A stretch of DNA of 64,000 nt from Rusavskia elegans (lineage: Eukaryota; Ascomycota; Lecanoromycetes; Teloschistales; Teloschistaceae). Of the stretch, positions 12,677 through 24,944 are shown piece by piece. A model generated the notes under the pieces. That model had not been told where the DNA came from. It was given only the letters and a program-made list of their open reading frames with translations, and did no database searches. The first letter of the stretch is position 1. Every line of letters starts with the position of its first letter. The translations under genes and the position numbers were made by a program. The stretch spans positions 548,127 to 612,126 of the forward strand of contig SAUG01000056.1 in NCBI GenBank assembly GCA_011316305.1. The letters run 5' to 3'.

Positions 12677-13090
12677 TGTAACGTCTTTATACGTTAAAGG
12701 GCGTTACGTTCGAGTCTAGCTACAGCCGTAGATGTATTCCGACCTACTAAATAGTAAAGGAATCCTAGTATAGATTATTATAATTAATCCCGCGCAGCCG
12801 CGAAGGTACGGTTATAATATTATAAAGCGTCTATATTACGGAGGTAATCAATAGAAAATAGTAGAAACGTATTTAATAATTATATTAACGACTAATAAGA
12901 AAAGCTATCTAATAGAAATAAAGGAACGATATATATAAAAAAAAAATAGCTAATAGTACCGATAGATAGCTATCCGCTAAAGGACTCTATTATAAAGGTC
13001 GGCTATAGTAGCTATAGGCGGCTATAGATAATTAGGCTCGTTTATCTAGCTAATCTTCTAGCGTATCTCTATAGAATTATAGATATAATA
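12677..13090 (-). repeat. 3' LTR of gag-only copy 1
   Basis: 414 bp. It contains the conserved blocks GGGCGTTACG, CTAAATAGTAAAGGA and GGCGGCTATAGATAATTAGG shared by all LTRs of the family. Begins TGTAACG and ends TATAATA (from CGTAACA). Confidence 0.9.
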
Positions 13091-13899
13091 CGGCTTTTTT
13101 TTATATCGTTTTCTATCTAGCTTTCTATATACGGGGTTTTTAAAGTCTATCTATTTTTATTTTTTTTATTTTTCTTCCTTTAATATTTTTATTATATATT
13201 CTCGAAGAAGTAATCGTTTAAAGTCTTTTTATCGAATTTAGTCGAAAAATATTATTATATCTTTTTCTTATAGTCTTTATACTCGTAATCCTTTAAAAAA
13301 ATATAAAATCGAAATAGGTAGTGGTATTTATAGCAAGTATACTCGTATTTAAAAGTCTTATAATCTTTTAATTTCTAATATTATCTATATATTAGCCTAA
13401 ATATTATAGCTCTTCCGGCTACTAATATCCGTAGAGAAACGTTTTAAAAATAAAAAAAATAAACTCCGATCTAATACTAGGAATATTTTTAACGAGTATA
13501 CTAAAGTATAATATTATATTAAATTCTTTTTAGATTCTAAAAAAGAAATTCGTAATAAATATTTTATTTAAGAGTCGGATTTCTACTAACTTCTCGGGAA
13601 ATAAAAGCGTATTATTATTTATTATCGCGTTTTAGATAAGCGTAAATATAGTTTTATTATTTAGAAGTAACGCGTATTATCTCGTCTTAATAAATTTAAT
13701 AATCTAGTTATATTCTACTTTTTTATAGGTTTTACACTAGCTATATAAAAGGTATCTATTAAGTCTATTCCGATTTCTAAATCGATTAATTTAGATTAAT
13801 TTCTAAAAGAATTTAATTTCTTTTAGCCTCTGGATTTAACTAATATATAAGAAAGTATCTAGTTAAAGACTTCTATATATCGCTTCTACTTCTTTAAAA

Positions 13900-15640
13900 T
13901 TATACGTTAATATTATAAATTATATCTAGGTTTTCTAACGTCTCCGCTAACTTTTATTTTTTAGCGACTATTTCGTTCTACGATAATAATATTAGAGACT
14001 ACTTGTCCTTTAGTTATACGTTTAGCGTAGGATCCGGTATTCTAATCTCTAGGTATTCGTTTAACGTAGGATCCGGTACTTTAACCTCTGGATATTCTTT
14101 TAGCTCAAGTATTAGATTATACTCGACGTTTTTTATTTTCTTAATAATATTTCTATAGATTTTCTTAATATCTTCTATCTATAGTTTTTAGATTATTTTC
14201 TAGATTCTAATATATTTAAAACCTAAATATATTAGTAGATACTAATATTTTTTCTAAATCTTTATCTCCTAAATTTCTCCTCTTTATTTAAAAAGAATAT
14301 CGATTTTTTTAATTTATTTATAATCCGTATTTAATCTAATATCTAATTTAATATATAAAAGATTTTTATATATAAAAAAGTATATTATTTATTATTCTAT
14401 TCTTTTCCTAACTATATTTTCCTATATTAGTATTTCTAAAATTGATTTTTTCTATTCGCTCCCTGGATTAATATACTATTAAGAACTTTTAGTTATTATA
14501 AAGCCAGATATTCTAATAAATTCGTTTTTTATCTTAACTTTAACGTTTATAATTCTATTATTTTACTAAAGATAATATTAACTATATCCTTTAATCTAGT
14601 TATATAGTCCTTTTATAATTTTATTTTTATTTTCTTTCTTTACGAGAGCCATCGTTTTATAGTTTCTAATTTTAATCTTAAGGGCTGTTATAAGAGGTTT
14701 CTCTATTTTATATAGTTTAAATTCTAATATAGATTTCTTTATCGCCTTTTTTAATTCTATAGGATATTAATCCGACTTTTCTTTATTCGATAGATAGATA
14801 GGGTATTTATTATTATAGTAGACTATCTAACTTTTAGTTATATTTTCCCTAGCTTTTTTTCTAGGTAATTTTTCTATTATCTCTAATTAGTATTTAGTTA
14901 CTTCTAATACCTCTTTATTTAGATAATTTTTTTAAGGTATTCTATCTTTTTATATAAATAATCAACTTTAGTTCGTAATCTTTTAGTTTTAGTAGTATCG
15001 AGTTCTATTAGATTTCTTTTAGGCTGTCTTTTAGTAGGTTCTATCTTACTAAACGCCTGTTTATTAATATATTATTTATACTATCTAGTATTAATTTTTA
15101 ATACTAGTTCGATTAAATCTACTAGTAAATCGAGTTTTTCGATTATTACTATAGCTTCCTTAATTCTACTATTAAGTTTTTTAAAGAAGTAAGCTTTTAA
15201 AACTAAATTCTCTTAGTCTATTTTATAAGCTAATATCCTAAATTAAATAGTATAGATAGCTACCGACTTCTACTACCTTAGAACTATTAGTTTCTTTATT
15301 ATTATTCTATCTTTATTATTATCTCTAAAAGCTTTTTTAATAGCTATAATTAGGTTACCGAAATAATAAAATATCTAAAATATTTCTTTTCCTCTTTATT
15401 TTTCGGGGTTATTAAAATAGTCTTTTATATAGGGCTAGATCTAATTAAGGGCTACTCCTCCTAAATAGGTTATTATAAATAAAACTTTAATTACTTTATT
15501 CGGAGATTGGTTTATATATAATATAAAATAAATATTTATCTATATAAACTAAGATTTTTAAAATTTTCTATTTTCTTTATAGATATTTAGTATTACTATT
15601 TTAATAGTATCGCTTCGCTTTATAGGGCGGGATAACGAGA
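13900..15640 (-). pseudogene. Gag with zinc knuckle, gag-only copy 1 (relic)
   Basis: Homologous to the better readable gag of copy 3 (56650-58260). The zinc knuckle region lies at about 14920-14970 on the minus strand. Upstream of it, toward 15640, a capsid-like frame can be followed. Downstream is a segment that could be a retroviral-type protease but has lost any recognisable active site. Reading frames are broken by RIP-type stops. Confidence 0.6.
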
Positions 15641-15662
15641 TCGATATAGTAAATCGTTAAAA

Positions 15663-16074
15663 TATAACGTCTCTATATATTAAAGGGCGTTATACTCGAG
15701 CCTAGCTATAGCTATAGGCGTAGTCCGAACTATTAAATAGTAAAGGAGTCCTAGTATAGGTTATTATAACTAATCTCGCGTAGCCGCGAAGATACGATTA
15801 TAATATTTTAAAATATCTATAATACGGAGGTAATTAATAGAAAATAGTAGAGACGTATTTAATAATTATATTAACGACTAATAAAAGAAGCTATCTAATA
15901 GAAATAAAGGAACGATATATATAGTAAAAGTAGCTAATAGTACCGATAGGTAGCTGTCTACTAAAGGACTCTATTATAGGAGTCGACTATAGAAGCTATA
16001 GGCGGCTATAGATAATTAGATTCCTTTACCTGGCTAATCTTCCAGCGTGCCTCTGTGGAGTCGTAGACGTAATA
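15663..16074 (-). repeat. 5' LTR of gag-only copy 1
   Basis: 412 bp. It matches 12677-13090 along its length with scattered C/T and G/A differences, as expected of RIP acting on both LTRs. Begins TATAACG and ends CGTAATA. Confidence 0.9.
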
Positions 16075-16079
16075 AAAAG

Positions 16080-19000
16080 AAGAAATACGTATTTTAAATA
16101 AAAAAAATATACTATCGAAGATATAAGCTATTATTATAAGCCTCGCGAATATAGCTAGACTAGACTATAAACTATAGAAATTATCGAAATAACTAATATT
16201 CGGTATATCATTATATAGATATAGATAGACCTCGCTATTTCTTTCCGTATTACTTTTTTTTTTAAATTAATAGAAAAGACTACCGTTTATACGTTCTTCC
16301 GGCTAATAGATAATTATAAGCTCGAAATTTAGACTATAGAAAAAGACTGCTTCCGTTAATCTCGGAAAACGCTTTCTAATAATTCTAGCCGTTAATAAAT
16401 AGAAAATCCGTTTCTATTCCGGCTTTAATAAATAATAGAAAATATAGTATATTAATTAATATTTAGTTCCGGCTTTTCCGGATATAAATATCAGAGTTTT
16501 ATAATTTAATAGGCTCTTTAGCCTTTCTAGGAATATTAATCTTCCTTTATTAAAAGAAATCTACCAAGAACGCTATCTATTTAAAGCAGCGCGAATTTCT
16601 TTTACTCTATATTTATAAGTAGATTTAGAAATCTATAAAAGAACTCCTTTCTAATATAGTGGAGTTTTATTTTAATCTATAGTAATAGATTTTAGAGATC
16701 TTATAATAATTAGTTTAAAAGAAAATTTTATTTCGATTCGAATTTCTAACGTTTAGCTCCGCTAGTTCCGCCGTAGTAAACTTATTAAATAGAAGTTTAT
16801 AAAAACGTATATAGCGAAGATTTTTCTACTACGGAGGAAGTTTATATCTAATATATCGAATAGAATTCTGCCTATAGATATTATAGTAATAGATCCGCCG
16901 AACTTTATAATAACGATATCGAATACTATAATAAAGTTTATAAAAAGTTAGATTATAAAAAGATTAGCCAGAATTTCGTTAATACTAGGCCGAAGATTCT
17001 ATATTCGTATTAGAAGTATAACGTCTCGTTCGAATTACGAAATAATTCATTTAAATATTTTAAAACTATTTATTAGAATACGGAACGAAATAAGGCCGAA
17101 ATATAAATATTTATCGCCGGTAAGTATTTTTTTAGTAAAAAGAATACTTTTATATTTCGTATAATTACTTCGACTAGCAAGTAGATTACTAGAATTCGTT
17201 TAGCTTTTAAATGTTTCTATTACGCCGTTTTTCTATTAGCTTTCCGTCCGGATATATCTGATACTAAAAACATATATACTAATTTAGATTATATCTTATT
17301 AATAGCCGATAGGAAGTTTATTCTAAAAGATATCGAAATTAAAAAACTATCGAAAAAGATTTCTATTTATAATATAGATAAATAAATCTATCGAACCGAT
17401 AAGTTCGCTATTCTTATCTTTTATTTTAAGAGCGATTTAGCTATAATAGAGCTTATTAAGGAAATCTTTATCGTTAAAGATTTACAAGCTAATCTACTAC
17501 TAGATATAGATATTTCAATTCCGGAAGGAATAAATTTAGATTATTAAAAATAATAAATTATTATCGATAGCTACGAAAACTTTAATATTAACTTCGATCT
17601 CTATATATATAAGGAACCTAGCCTTAGATATACTATTAGAACTTAAGGTAACGCTATATTAAAGCCTAATAGAATTATATAAGTCCTAGTATAATATTAA
17701 AGTAATATTTCCGGAAACCGTAATTTCTTTTTCGAATTTAAATTAAAGTTAACGTCGAAGATAAACTTTAGCTCTAATAGTAGCGCGCTTTTTTATATAG
17801 TCGATACTTTATTTAGCTTTATAAATATCTATAATATAAGCTATATACCGGTATTTCTATTTAAATAAACTCGGTTTAGAAAAATTATCGAAAATCGGTA
17901 TAAAGAATACTATATCGCCGCATTTAATAAATTTTAATTTACGGTAGAATTAATATAGAGTATTATTAAATATACTATTAAGAAATTAGCGAAGAAAGTA
18001 ACTATTAAAGCTATTAGGATACTCGTTGCTACCGCGGTTATATAAAATAGAACCGTATATCGTCCAGATTTACGTAATATAATTCGTATATACAATCTTC
18101 TAACGAATTAAAACGTTTTCTATCCGGATAATAAAGTAAATCTTAACGAGAATTTAGCGAAACTTAGTACGAATTCGGCTAAAAATATCGAATTCGCTAA
18201 ATTAACTTCCTCTATTATATCTATAGATTCTAAATTAGAATACCGTCTATTTAACGGTATTACGGTATTTAGTAAACCATTAGTAGCGTAATAACCAGTC
18301 GCTGTTACCGAGAAATATAAGAATATATTTACCGATTAGGAAGTTATATTAGATATTTCTAAAAAAAAATAGATACTAATATTTCTAAAAGAAAAAACGA
18401 AGTCTACGCCTTTAAAAATTTATAATTTAAGCTATACGGACCGTATTAAACTAGATAAAATATTTTATAAACTCTATAAATAAAATAAAATAGAGTATTC
18501 TAAATAGCTAAAGTCTTTTATATATTCTATTTTTATAGTATAGAGAATTCTTTTAGATAGTACGAAAAATAGACGAATAGTAGTTAATATTCGAAGCTTT
18601 AATACTATTACGAAATCGGATAGTTATCCCCTTCTATTATAAATAGATATTATTACCTTAATATTAGAATATTTCTAAATTTCGGTTGTTATTACTATAG
18701 AAAAGTTTAATTAGTTTAGAATTAAATTCTATAATCGTTATAAATTTACTATATTTTTTTATTATAGATAGAAATAAGCTTTGGTAGTATTTATAGGATA
18801 TAAAGGTTCGCCGCTATATATATAGAGCTAGATCGATAAATTATTCCGCCTATTTAAAGATTTCGTTAAAATTTATATAAATAATATTATAATCTTTTTA
18901 TATAGTTTAAAAGAATATTTATAATATTTAGATTAAAATTTCGTTTTATTCCGAGAAAAACGAGTAAACTTTACGTCTTCTAAATTATTTATAGAGTATC

Positions 19001-20000
19001 TTTTATTTCGTTTACTTAGTTAACGAGTTAATATACTAGGAATAATTACTTTAGAAAATAAAATTAAAGTTATTTCGAAAAAAGTTTTATCTAAATATTT
19101 ATAGAATCTAGAAACCTATTTTAAAATAACTAGCTAGCTATAATATATAATTATAAAATATATATAGCTCGCCGAACCTCTATAGAAAAGAAAGATTCTA
19201 TTTATAAAAGAATTCGGACGAAGCTTTAAAAGACTTAAACGAAAACTTTAATTAACGAAGTTAAAATAAAATTCTATTCTAGAGAAAAAGGAATTATTTC
19301 GGGCTATATAAATAGTATTCGAACTACTAACCTTTTTCTATTCTTTCGACCCTATAAATAAGCTTTATATTAACTTGGATATATTAAAGTAAGTCGTTAT
19401 CGTAGTAATTATCTATTATATTAAAGGAGATCTCGATAAAAACTTTTTATCTACGAAGATATAGCTAATAGTAATTCTATATAAATACTTTAATAGTATT
19501 AAATATAATTATTAGTCTATCGAATTAGAAGTCGCTTGAATTATCTAAATAGTAAAGTAAACTCGTTACTTTATTAATTTTTATTTAAAGCTACTAGTAA
19601 TTATATATATTGATTACTCGGCGGCGGTTTCGATTTTAAAACAGATTTCGCTTAAAATAACGAGTACTAATAAATTGAATCTGAGATTCGTTCGTATATT
19701 ATAGTATTTTTCGGCTTTTAATACTAAATTGCGCTATAAAATAGATAAGACTAATATCGTTCCTAATATTTTATTACGATTCGAGACGAAGGTTTTCTAT
19801 ACGCCGATTAAAAATAAAAAAGATATTTTAGATATATTATACGAAAATAAAAAAATTAATAATAAAGAAAATGTCTTTTAATACGTCTCGGATATCGTTA
19901 TATCTATATATTATATAACGATCGTCGAAACAGTAAACGAATTTAAATAACGTACTAAAGAGAGTTACGCTAATAATAAACGATAGACAAAAATTATTAT
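16080..20000 (+). pseudogene. Gag end, reverse transcriptase and RNase H of the second Gypsy element
   Basis: Reverse transcriptase is clear between about 18500 and 19200: VVNIRSLNTITKSDSYPL, then a RIGYKGSPLYIQ-type block (GYKNSPAYVQ in the family), then YINNIIIF at 18874-18897. YINN is the YxDD catalytic box with both Asp codons changed to AAT, which removes catalysis. An LLSQRVNILG block and a connection segment follow. RNase H and tether regions are readable at about 19330-19800 (LYINLDISK; YQSIELEVAW; IDYSAAVSILKQ; ILLRFE where family members have DALSRLE). The stretch 16080-18400 should hold the end of Gag and the protease but is too mutated to divide. Confidence 0.85.
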
Positions 20001-20214
20001 AATACTACGATTCTAGAAACTAGATTTTATTCCAAAAAACGATTTGAAATCTACGTAGATTCCATTTATTTATTAGTAATATAATCTGCGTGAACAGCGA
20101 TATACGTCAGAATAGAAAGATATATTCTATTTAATTTCGTAATAGAATTCAATTACTATCTACTTCGAATATAAAAGATTTTATATAGAAAAAGTTATTT
20201 ACTAGCTTCGAAAC

Positions 20215-20725
20215 TTTAATATCTAGCTGTTATAAAGATTTTAAAATATAGTAGTAGCTGGAGGTAATATATCCGTCGTAAAATATTCGAGCTGTCTGTC
20301 CGTCCTACGATTACGCCCGTATATAGATAAATACCTTTACCTTTCAGTTAACTACTTAATAACTGATATAATAGATAATTCGATTACCAGTTTATATATA
20401 GCAACTTCTATCAATCGTAAAGGTTTTAATATATAGTAGTTACCGGGTATTACTCGTTGTATAGAATTCGAACTATAGACTTGCCCTACTATTACGCCTG
20501 TATATAGATAAATACTTTTTTTTTCCAGCAAACTATTTAATATATAGCTTTGTTAATAATCCGACTACTAATTTAAAAACTATAATTTCTATTTATCGGA
20601 AGAATATAAAATATAATAGTCGGCGGAAATAATATATTCGTCGTATAGTATTCGAGCTATCTATTTACTCTGCTAATACGTCCGTATATAGACGAATATA
20701 TTTACTTTTTAACTAACTATTTAAT
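20215..20725 (+). repeat. Satellite array 1, period 181-184 bp
   Basis: Almost three head-to-tail units. The landmark CGTATATAGA recurs at 20318, 20499 and 20683, giving spacings of 181 and 184 bp. Each unit also has TATTCGAACTATCTGTCCG, AACTATTTAAT and ACTTCTATCTATCG-type blocks. The array is cut at 20725 by the nested element and resumes at 23176. The flank at about 20020-20215 recurs next to the inverted unit at 60660-61085. Confidence 0.85.
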
Positions 20726-20975
20726 TGTTTTAATCATTTTTTTAATATTCGGTCAATCGTCGGTTCCGTAAGTATTTTACTTTAGTATTAGTACGCTAGC
20801 GTTAGATATACGGTATAAACACTAGTACTTTAATCTAAATAATTTAAACTAAAAAATTATATAAAATTAATTCGAATATTTTTCGTAATATATTTATAGT
20901 ATAAACTTTTATAGTTTATTTAAAATATAACGTAGTAAGATTTTCGTATATATATATACTTTATAGTCGCTTTTT

Positions 20976-22377
20976 CTTTTCTAAAAAGTTTCTATCTGAA
21001 ATTATATTGAGTTTTTATATATATATATAAATTTTATTAACGTTATATACGGCAACAATTATTATATTTTACGTATAAAGAAATCTTTATAGCTAAAAGT
21101 ATATTTATCAGTAGACTGACAGTCGGATCGGATTTCGAACTCGGGTTCGTATTCCGGATTCGAACCGAGTCGATTCCGACTTTTCTAGATACCGAACCGA
21201 TTCGGTTCCGGATCGAACCCGAGTTACCGGGTTCAATCTACTAAATTCCTAAATTCTAGTATAAAAATATAACTCTAGTATAAATTTTATATCTATTTAT
21301 CTAAAATAACTTTAGTTAATTGATTACGCTAGCTAGAAAGGTCCTAGTTAATCTAAAAATATTATTTAAATATATTATATTTATAGATAACTAATTAATT
21401 AATTAGTTAAAATATTTTATTATATATAAAAGGTTTAGCGAATCGGTTCGGGTTATAGTCGGTATCTATAATCCGATCCGAGATCGATCGTTTAGCAGAT
21501 CGGATCGAACCGACTCGTTAAAAAATCGGGTCGGTTTCTAGATACCGACGGGAACCCGTACCGAAGTGGCTAAACCATTTATCAGATAAGATTTATAGCG
21601 TAGTTAATTATTTCTATTTAACTAATTTCTTTTTTATTCGCGATTACGAATCTTTTACTATTTTTTTTCCGATATTATAAATAATTATAAGTATCTAATA
21701 TTCCCGCTATATCTATCAGCTATACTATAAAGTAATTATCTATAGTTATCGCCTCGGCTGTATTTATTTTATAACCCGTATCTAATCGTTCTATTAAGCT
21801 GTTAAAGTACTTTTTAGCCTATTTAACTTTGAGAGAATCGCTAGATAGTACGCTAACTATTATAGCTAGAAGCTTTACCCGGTCGATTAGGTTAAAAGAA
21901 GGTAGAAAAGTCGGATAACGTATTTTAAAAATAGTAAAAAGATAATTTAGGTTAAAATCGAAATAGATTACTCTAGTTATAATAAGATAGTAGACAACCG
22001 TATAGATAGATATAGTTATTATAGATATAGATACTACCGTCTGGTTTAGTTTATAGCTATAGCTTTTATAGAAATATGTACGTACGTAAAAACTTTTAGG
22101 CTTATATTACTAGTAAAAGAAAAAGAAGAAAAAGCGATAATTGCGAGGTATATTTATCTATAAGAACTTCTACGTTAATTAAATTATCAGTTAAAAGATA
22201 CGTTATATTACTAAGTAAATTTAAATTAAAATTCTAAAGAACCGTTATTCGTTAATTAAACTAGAATATAAATTCTGCTACCGTTATTTAATACTGGTAT
22301 ACTAACGTTTGATTTGCTTACCGAACCACTGGTTCACCGGATACCAAAACTAAAACAAATTAACTAAATAATCGCTT
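20976..22377 (-). mobile_element. 0.95 kb shared-leader element, copy C, inserted in copy B
   Basis: Reverse orientation. The leader is at the right end, with the palindrome AACCACTGGTT (about 22333) and ACCAAAAC. The tail is at the left end. Sequence matches copy A closely, including the ORF region (about 21590-22060). It is interrupted by a hAT MITE at 21112-21577. Comparison with copy A shows that the MITE entered the site corresponding to the end of the ORF. Confidence 0.75.
21112..21577 (+). mobile_element. hAT-type MITE (466 bp) with 8-bp target duplication
   Basis: Flanked by TTTATCAG at 21104-21111 and 21578-21585. The left end reads TAGACTGACAGTCGG, the right end GTGGCTAAACCA. Just inside each end are alternating CGGGTT/GATCGG-rich blocks, and the centre is AT-rich. 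No coding capacity. The ends match those of the MITEs at 24945-25410 and 46273-46748 and of the large hAT element at 33088-38502. Confidence 0.88.
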
Positions 22378-22550
22378 TTTTTTCGTCTTTTTATACCAGT
22401 ATCTATAACTACTATAGACTGATTTAATTTATATTATTATATCTGACGTACGTATTTTCCGTAATAGCCTAAATTACAGGCCAATATATATAGAACTTCT
22501 ACTAATAATACTAGTCCTAGATTATTAGTATTTTTTAAAGCAGCCGCCGA

Positions 22551-23011
22551 TGGAATCCTTTATCTATAACTATTATTATACCTTTTTAATTAGAAGAAAT
22601 AGAATTCGAAACCGCTAAATTTAAACTATTCGATAATATCGATCGAATCCTCGCTAGTCCGCCTATTATAACAGACTTTAAATCCCGAAATCCGTCGGTT
22701 CTAACTATAATATTAAAATTTTATATTTCGAATCCGCCGGAACTATAAGGTTTTAGTAACTATATTAAATTTTTAGTAGAGATCTTTATTCTACTAGATA
22801 TCGAGCTAGTAGTTATCGAGTATCTAGATAGATTAACAGGCTGTCTAGATTCGGGTACGACCGTAGACGAGGACGAAATAACGAAAGTAAAAAATAGTAT
22901 TACCGCCTAGTAGATAGTTCTAGAAACTATATTAGTAGTTTATAATCGTATTTATTTCGAACCGGTATAAAGAAATTATAGGAAAAAAATAGTAATTAAA
23001 TAGAAAATATA
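22551..23011 (+). pseudogene. ORF relic inside copy B, diverged relative of the 166-codon ORF
   Basis: The frame from the codon at 22551 reads NPLSITIIIPF, aligned with VVPLSVITIP of copy A, and stays open with RIP-type stops to about 23011. Its middle contains KFKLFDNIDRILASPPIITDF and its later part ELVVIEYLDRLTGCLDSG, which lines up loosely with KEYLNSLVERLGTG of copy A. An ATG at 22550 is in another frame, so the original start is uncertain. Family not recognised. The divergence from copy A is larger than RIP alone explains, so the two were different members before inactivation. Confidence 0.5.
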
Positions 23012-23186
23012 ATAAAATAAAAACGATCAACGCTGTAAATATTAATTAACTTTTAACTGCGAAAATTCTTTACTATATAAATAACAACTATTGTTACAGT
23101 ATAAAAACTACGGTAATAAATCGTATATATATAATAATTCAATTATAACTCCGGATAGAAATTCTATAAGAGGCTAACTATCTAAT

Positions 23187-24015
23187 AATTAATTATTTAA
23201 ATGGTTCGATCGCTAGTTTTAATATTATAACTTCTATCTATCGTAAAGGTTTTTATATATATTAGTTGTCGGATATTACTCGTCGTATAGAATTCGAATT
23301 ATCTATCCGCTCTATAATTACTCCCGTATATAGATAAATAACTTTACTCTATAGTCAACTATTTGATAATTACATGTTTAAATAACTGGACGACTAGCTT
23401 AAATACTATAACTTCTATCTATCGGAAAGATATAGAAAGTAGTAGTAGCCGAAAGTAATTTATTTATCGTATAGTATTTAAACTATCCGTCTGTTCAATA
23501 ATTATATCTATATATAGACGAATATATATATCTTTTAATTATTTACCTAATAATTAACCGCTTTGATAGTTTAATTACTAGTTTAAATATAGTAACTTCT
23601 ATCTATCGTAATAATTCTAAAATACAAATATTATCGGATATTACTCGTCGTATAGTATTTAAACTATCCGTCTGTTCCACTATTACGCCCGTATATAGAT
23701 AAATATAAAACAGGTGGATATAGATATATAATTATATTATTTAAAATATATAAAAAACGAAATCTATAGAATTAATAAATTATATAGAATATAACTATTA
23801 CTAAAAATCGCTAAATCTAGTAGGGTAGACATTATATCTAAATAGATAAATTACGTAATTACAACGACTATTTTAGAAAAACTTAGATAATACTTTTATA
23901 ATAATCCCGCTATATAGACTTTTAATAAATAGTTTTACCTTCCAGTTAACTATTTAATAATTACCCGTTTAGATAATTCGACAACCAGCTTAAATATTAT
24001 AACTTCCATCTATTA
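23187..24015 (+). repeat. Satellite array 1, continued, and an outlying unit
   Basis: The landmark CGTATATAGA recurs at 23325, 23509 (mutated) and 23690, spacings 184 and 181 bp. The array breaks off near 23705. About 215 bp of other AT-rich sequence follows, then a partial unit at about 23925-24015 (AACTATTTAATAATTACCCG and ACTTCCATCTAT). Confidence 0.8.
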
Positions 24016-24944
24016 TAAATATTTTAAAGTACGAGTTTATAGACGTAGATATATAGAGCTGATTTTATAACTTAGTCTAGTCGGTTTAGTATTTTCTTTA
24101 ACGCCGAGTATTTTGAATTATACCGAGTCTAATAATTATATATAAAATCTTACTTTATAGTAATAAACGTAATAAGTTACTATATAGTACGAAATTAACT
24201 AAATTTCAATATTTTAGCTATAAGATATATCTAAATAGTATATATTTAAATATTTAATACTTTTAGTTATTTAGAATTTCTAGATAAGCTTTTAGTATTC
24301 AGCTATAAAGGTCGAGCGCGGACTAAAAAAACTATAAAATTATACGGCTTTATCGACTATTAAAATCTATACTACTAGTTATTCGAACGATATTTAACTT
24401 TTAAATATGAATAATTAGTTTTAAAATATAGATTTAAAAAATATCTACGGAACTACATAGTTTAAAGAACGCTATTTAAAAGATCTATATTATCTATAAT
24501 ATTTAATATCTTTTTTAAAATAGTTAGCTATTAATAGAAAATTATCGATTAGTAGAAAACAGTTATACCCGCTACTATTTTACGTCTAGTAATTATTACG
24601 TTTCTAAATAGTTTATTATAGTCGTATATATTTTATAAAATAATTCTTTTAAAAATTTTTCTTATTTTAGTATAAACTATTTTTCTATATTTTTCATACG
24701 GCCTTTCTTTTCAATAATTTATGAAAGGATTAAAAGTAGTAGTTATAGTAGTTAATATCTATTTCTGATCGATAGATCTCTATATAATAATATAGAGTAG
24801 TATTATCTAAACAGATCCTTTTTTACTCTATATTAAAATACTAAGTATCAGAATACGAAACTATATTATCTTTAAACTAATACGAAATCCTATATATCTA
24901 AAATAGAAGTATTTTAACAGATATATTCTATATTAATAATAGTT
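24016..24944. other. AT-rich decayed sequence
   Basis: RIP-mutated, with no frame, repeat or domain that I can support. A short stretch at about 24715-24760 keeps a few TG/CA dinucleotides. Confidence 0.5.

Larger units (their letters stand above)
12677..16074 (-). mobile_element. Gag-only LTR retrotransposon, copy 1, with target duplication
   Basis: A complete element of 3398 bp with LTRs at 12677-13090 and 15663-16074, flanked by the perfect 5-bp duplication AAAAG (12672-12676 and 16075-16079). The left end is an intact TGTAACG. The right end is CGTAATA, a RIP form of CGTAACA. Gag reads on the minus strand starting near the right LTR, so the right LTR is the 5' LTR. The internal region is only about 2.57 kb and shows no reverse transcriptase or integrase, so the element depended on enzymes made elsewhere. 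It sits inside the Gag of the second Gypsy element and must be younger than it. Confidence 0.9.
11480..20215 (+). mobile_element. Second Ty3/Gypsy element (gag-pol), nested
   Basis: Gag reads up to 12676, is broken by a gag-only LTR element (12677-16074), and continues from 16080 through reverse transcriptase and RNase H to about 19900. Its own LTRs were not identified. The sequence from about 20020 runs into the 182-bp satellite at 20215, and the same junction occurs in reverse at 60660-61085, so the satellite may belong to the 3' end of this element. This element is distinct from the chromovirus at 1-3359. Confidence 0.75.
20726..23175 (+). mobile_element. 0.95 kb shared-leader element, copy B (host of nested copy C)
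   Basis: The left part is 20726-20975 and the right part about 22378-23175. The left part carries the leader (CGGTTCCGTAAG, GATATACGGTA). The right part carries the frame and the TATA-rich tail ending TAAGAGGC. The flanks are AACTATTTAAT (20715-20725) and AACTATCTAAT (23176-23186), 10 of 11 bases alike and both inside the satellite consensus. That supports an 11-bp target duplication. The copy interrupts the satellite array and is itself interrupted by copy C. Confidence 0.72.

Noticed and set aside
16120..16170. Zinc knuckle of the second Gypsy element
   Set aside because: Tyr codons at suggestive spacing (YYYKPRE) are present, but the CX2CX4HX4C pattern cannot be restored by RIP-type changes alone.
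20215..20725. CRISPR array
   Set aside because: Units of 181-184 bp are repeated as a whole with no repeat-spacer alternation, and the DNA is fungal.
20976..22377. Helitron
   Set aside because: The helicase in the related unit is RecQ-like, not the Pif1-type Rep/helicase of Helitrons. Target duplications are present, and no CTAGT/TC-type ends or terminal hairpin typical of Helitrons were seen.
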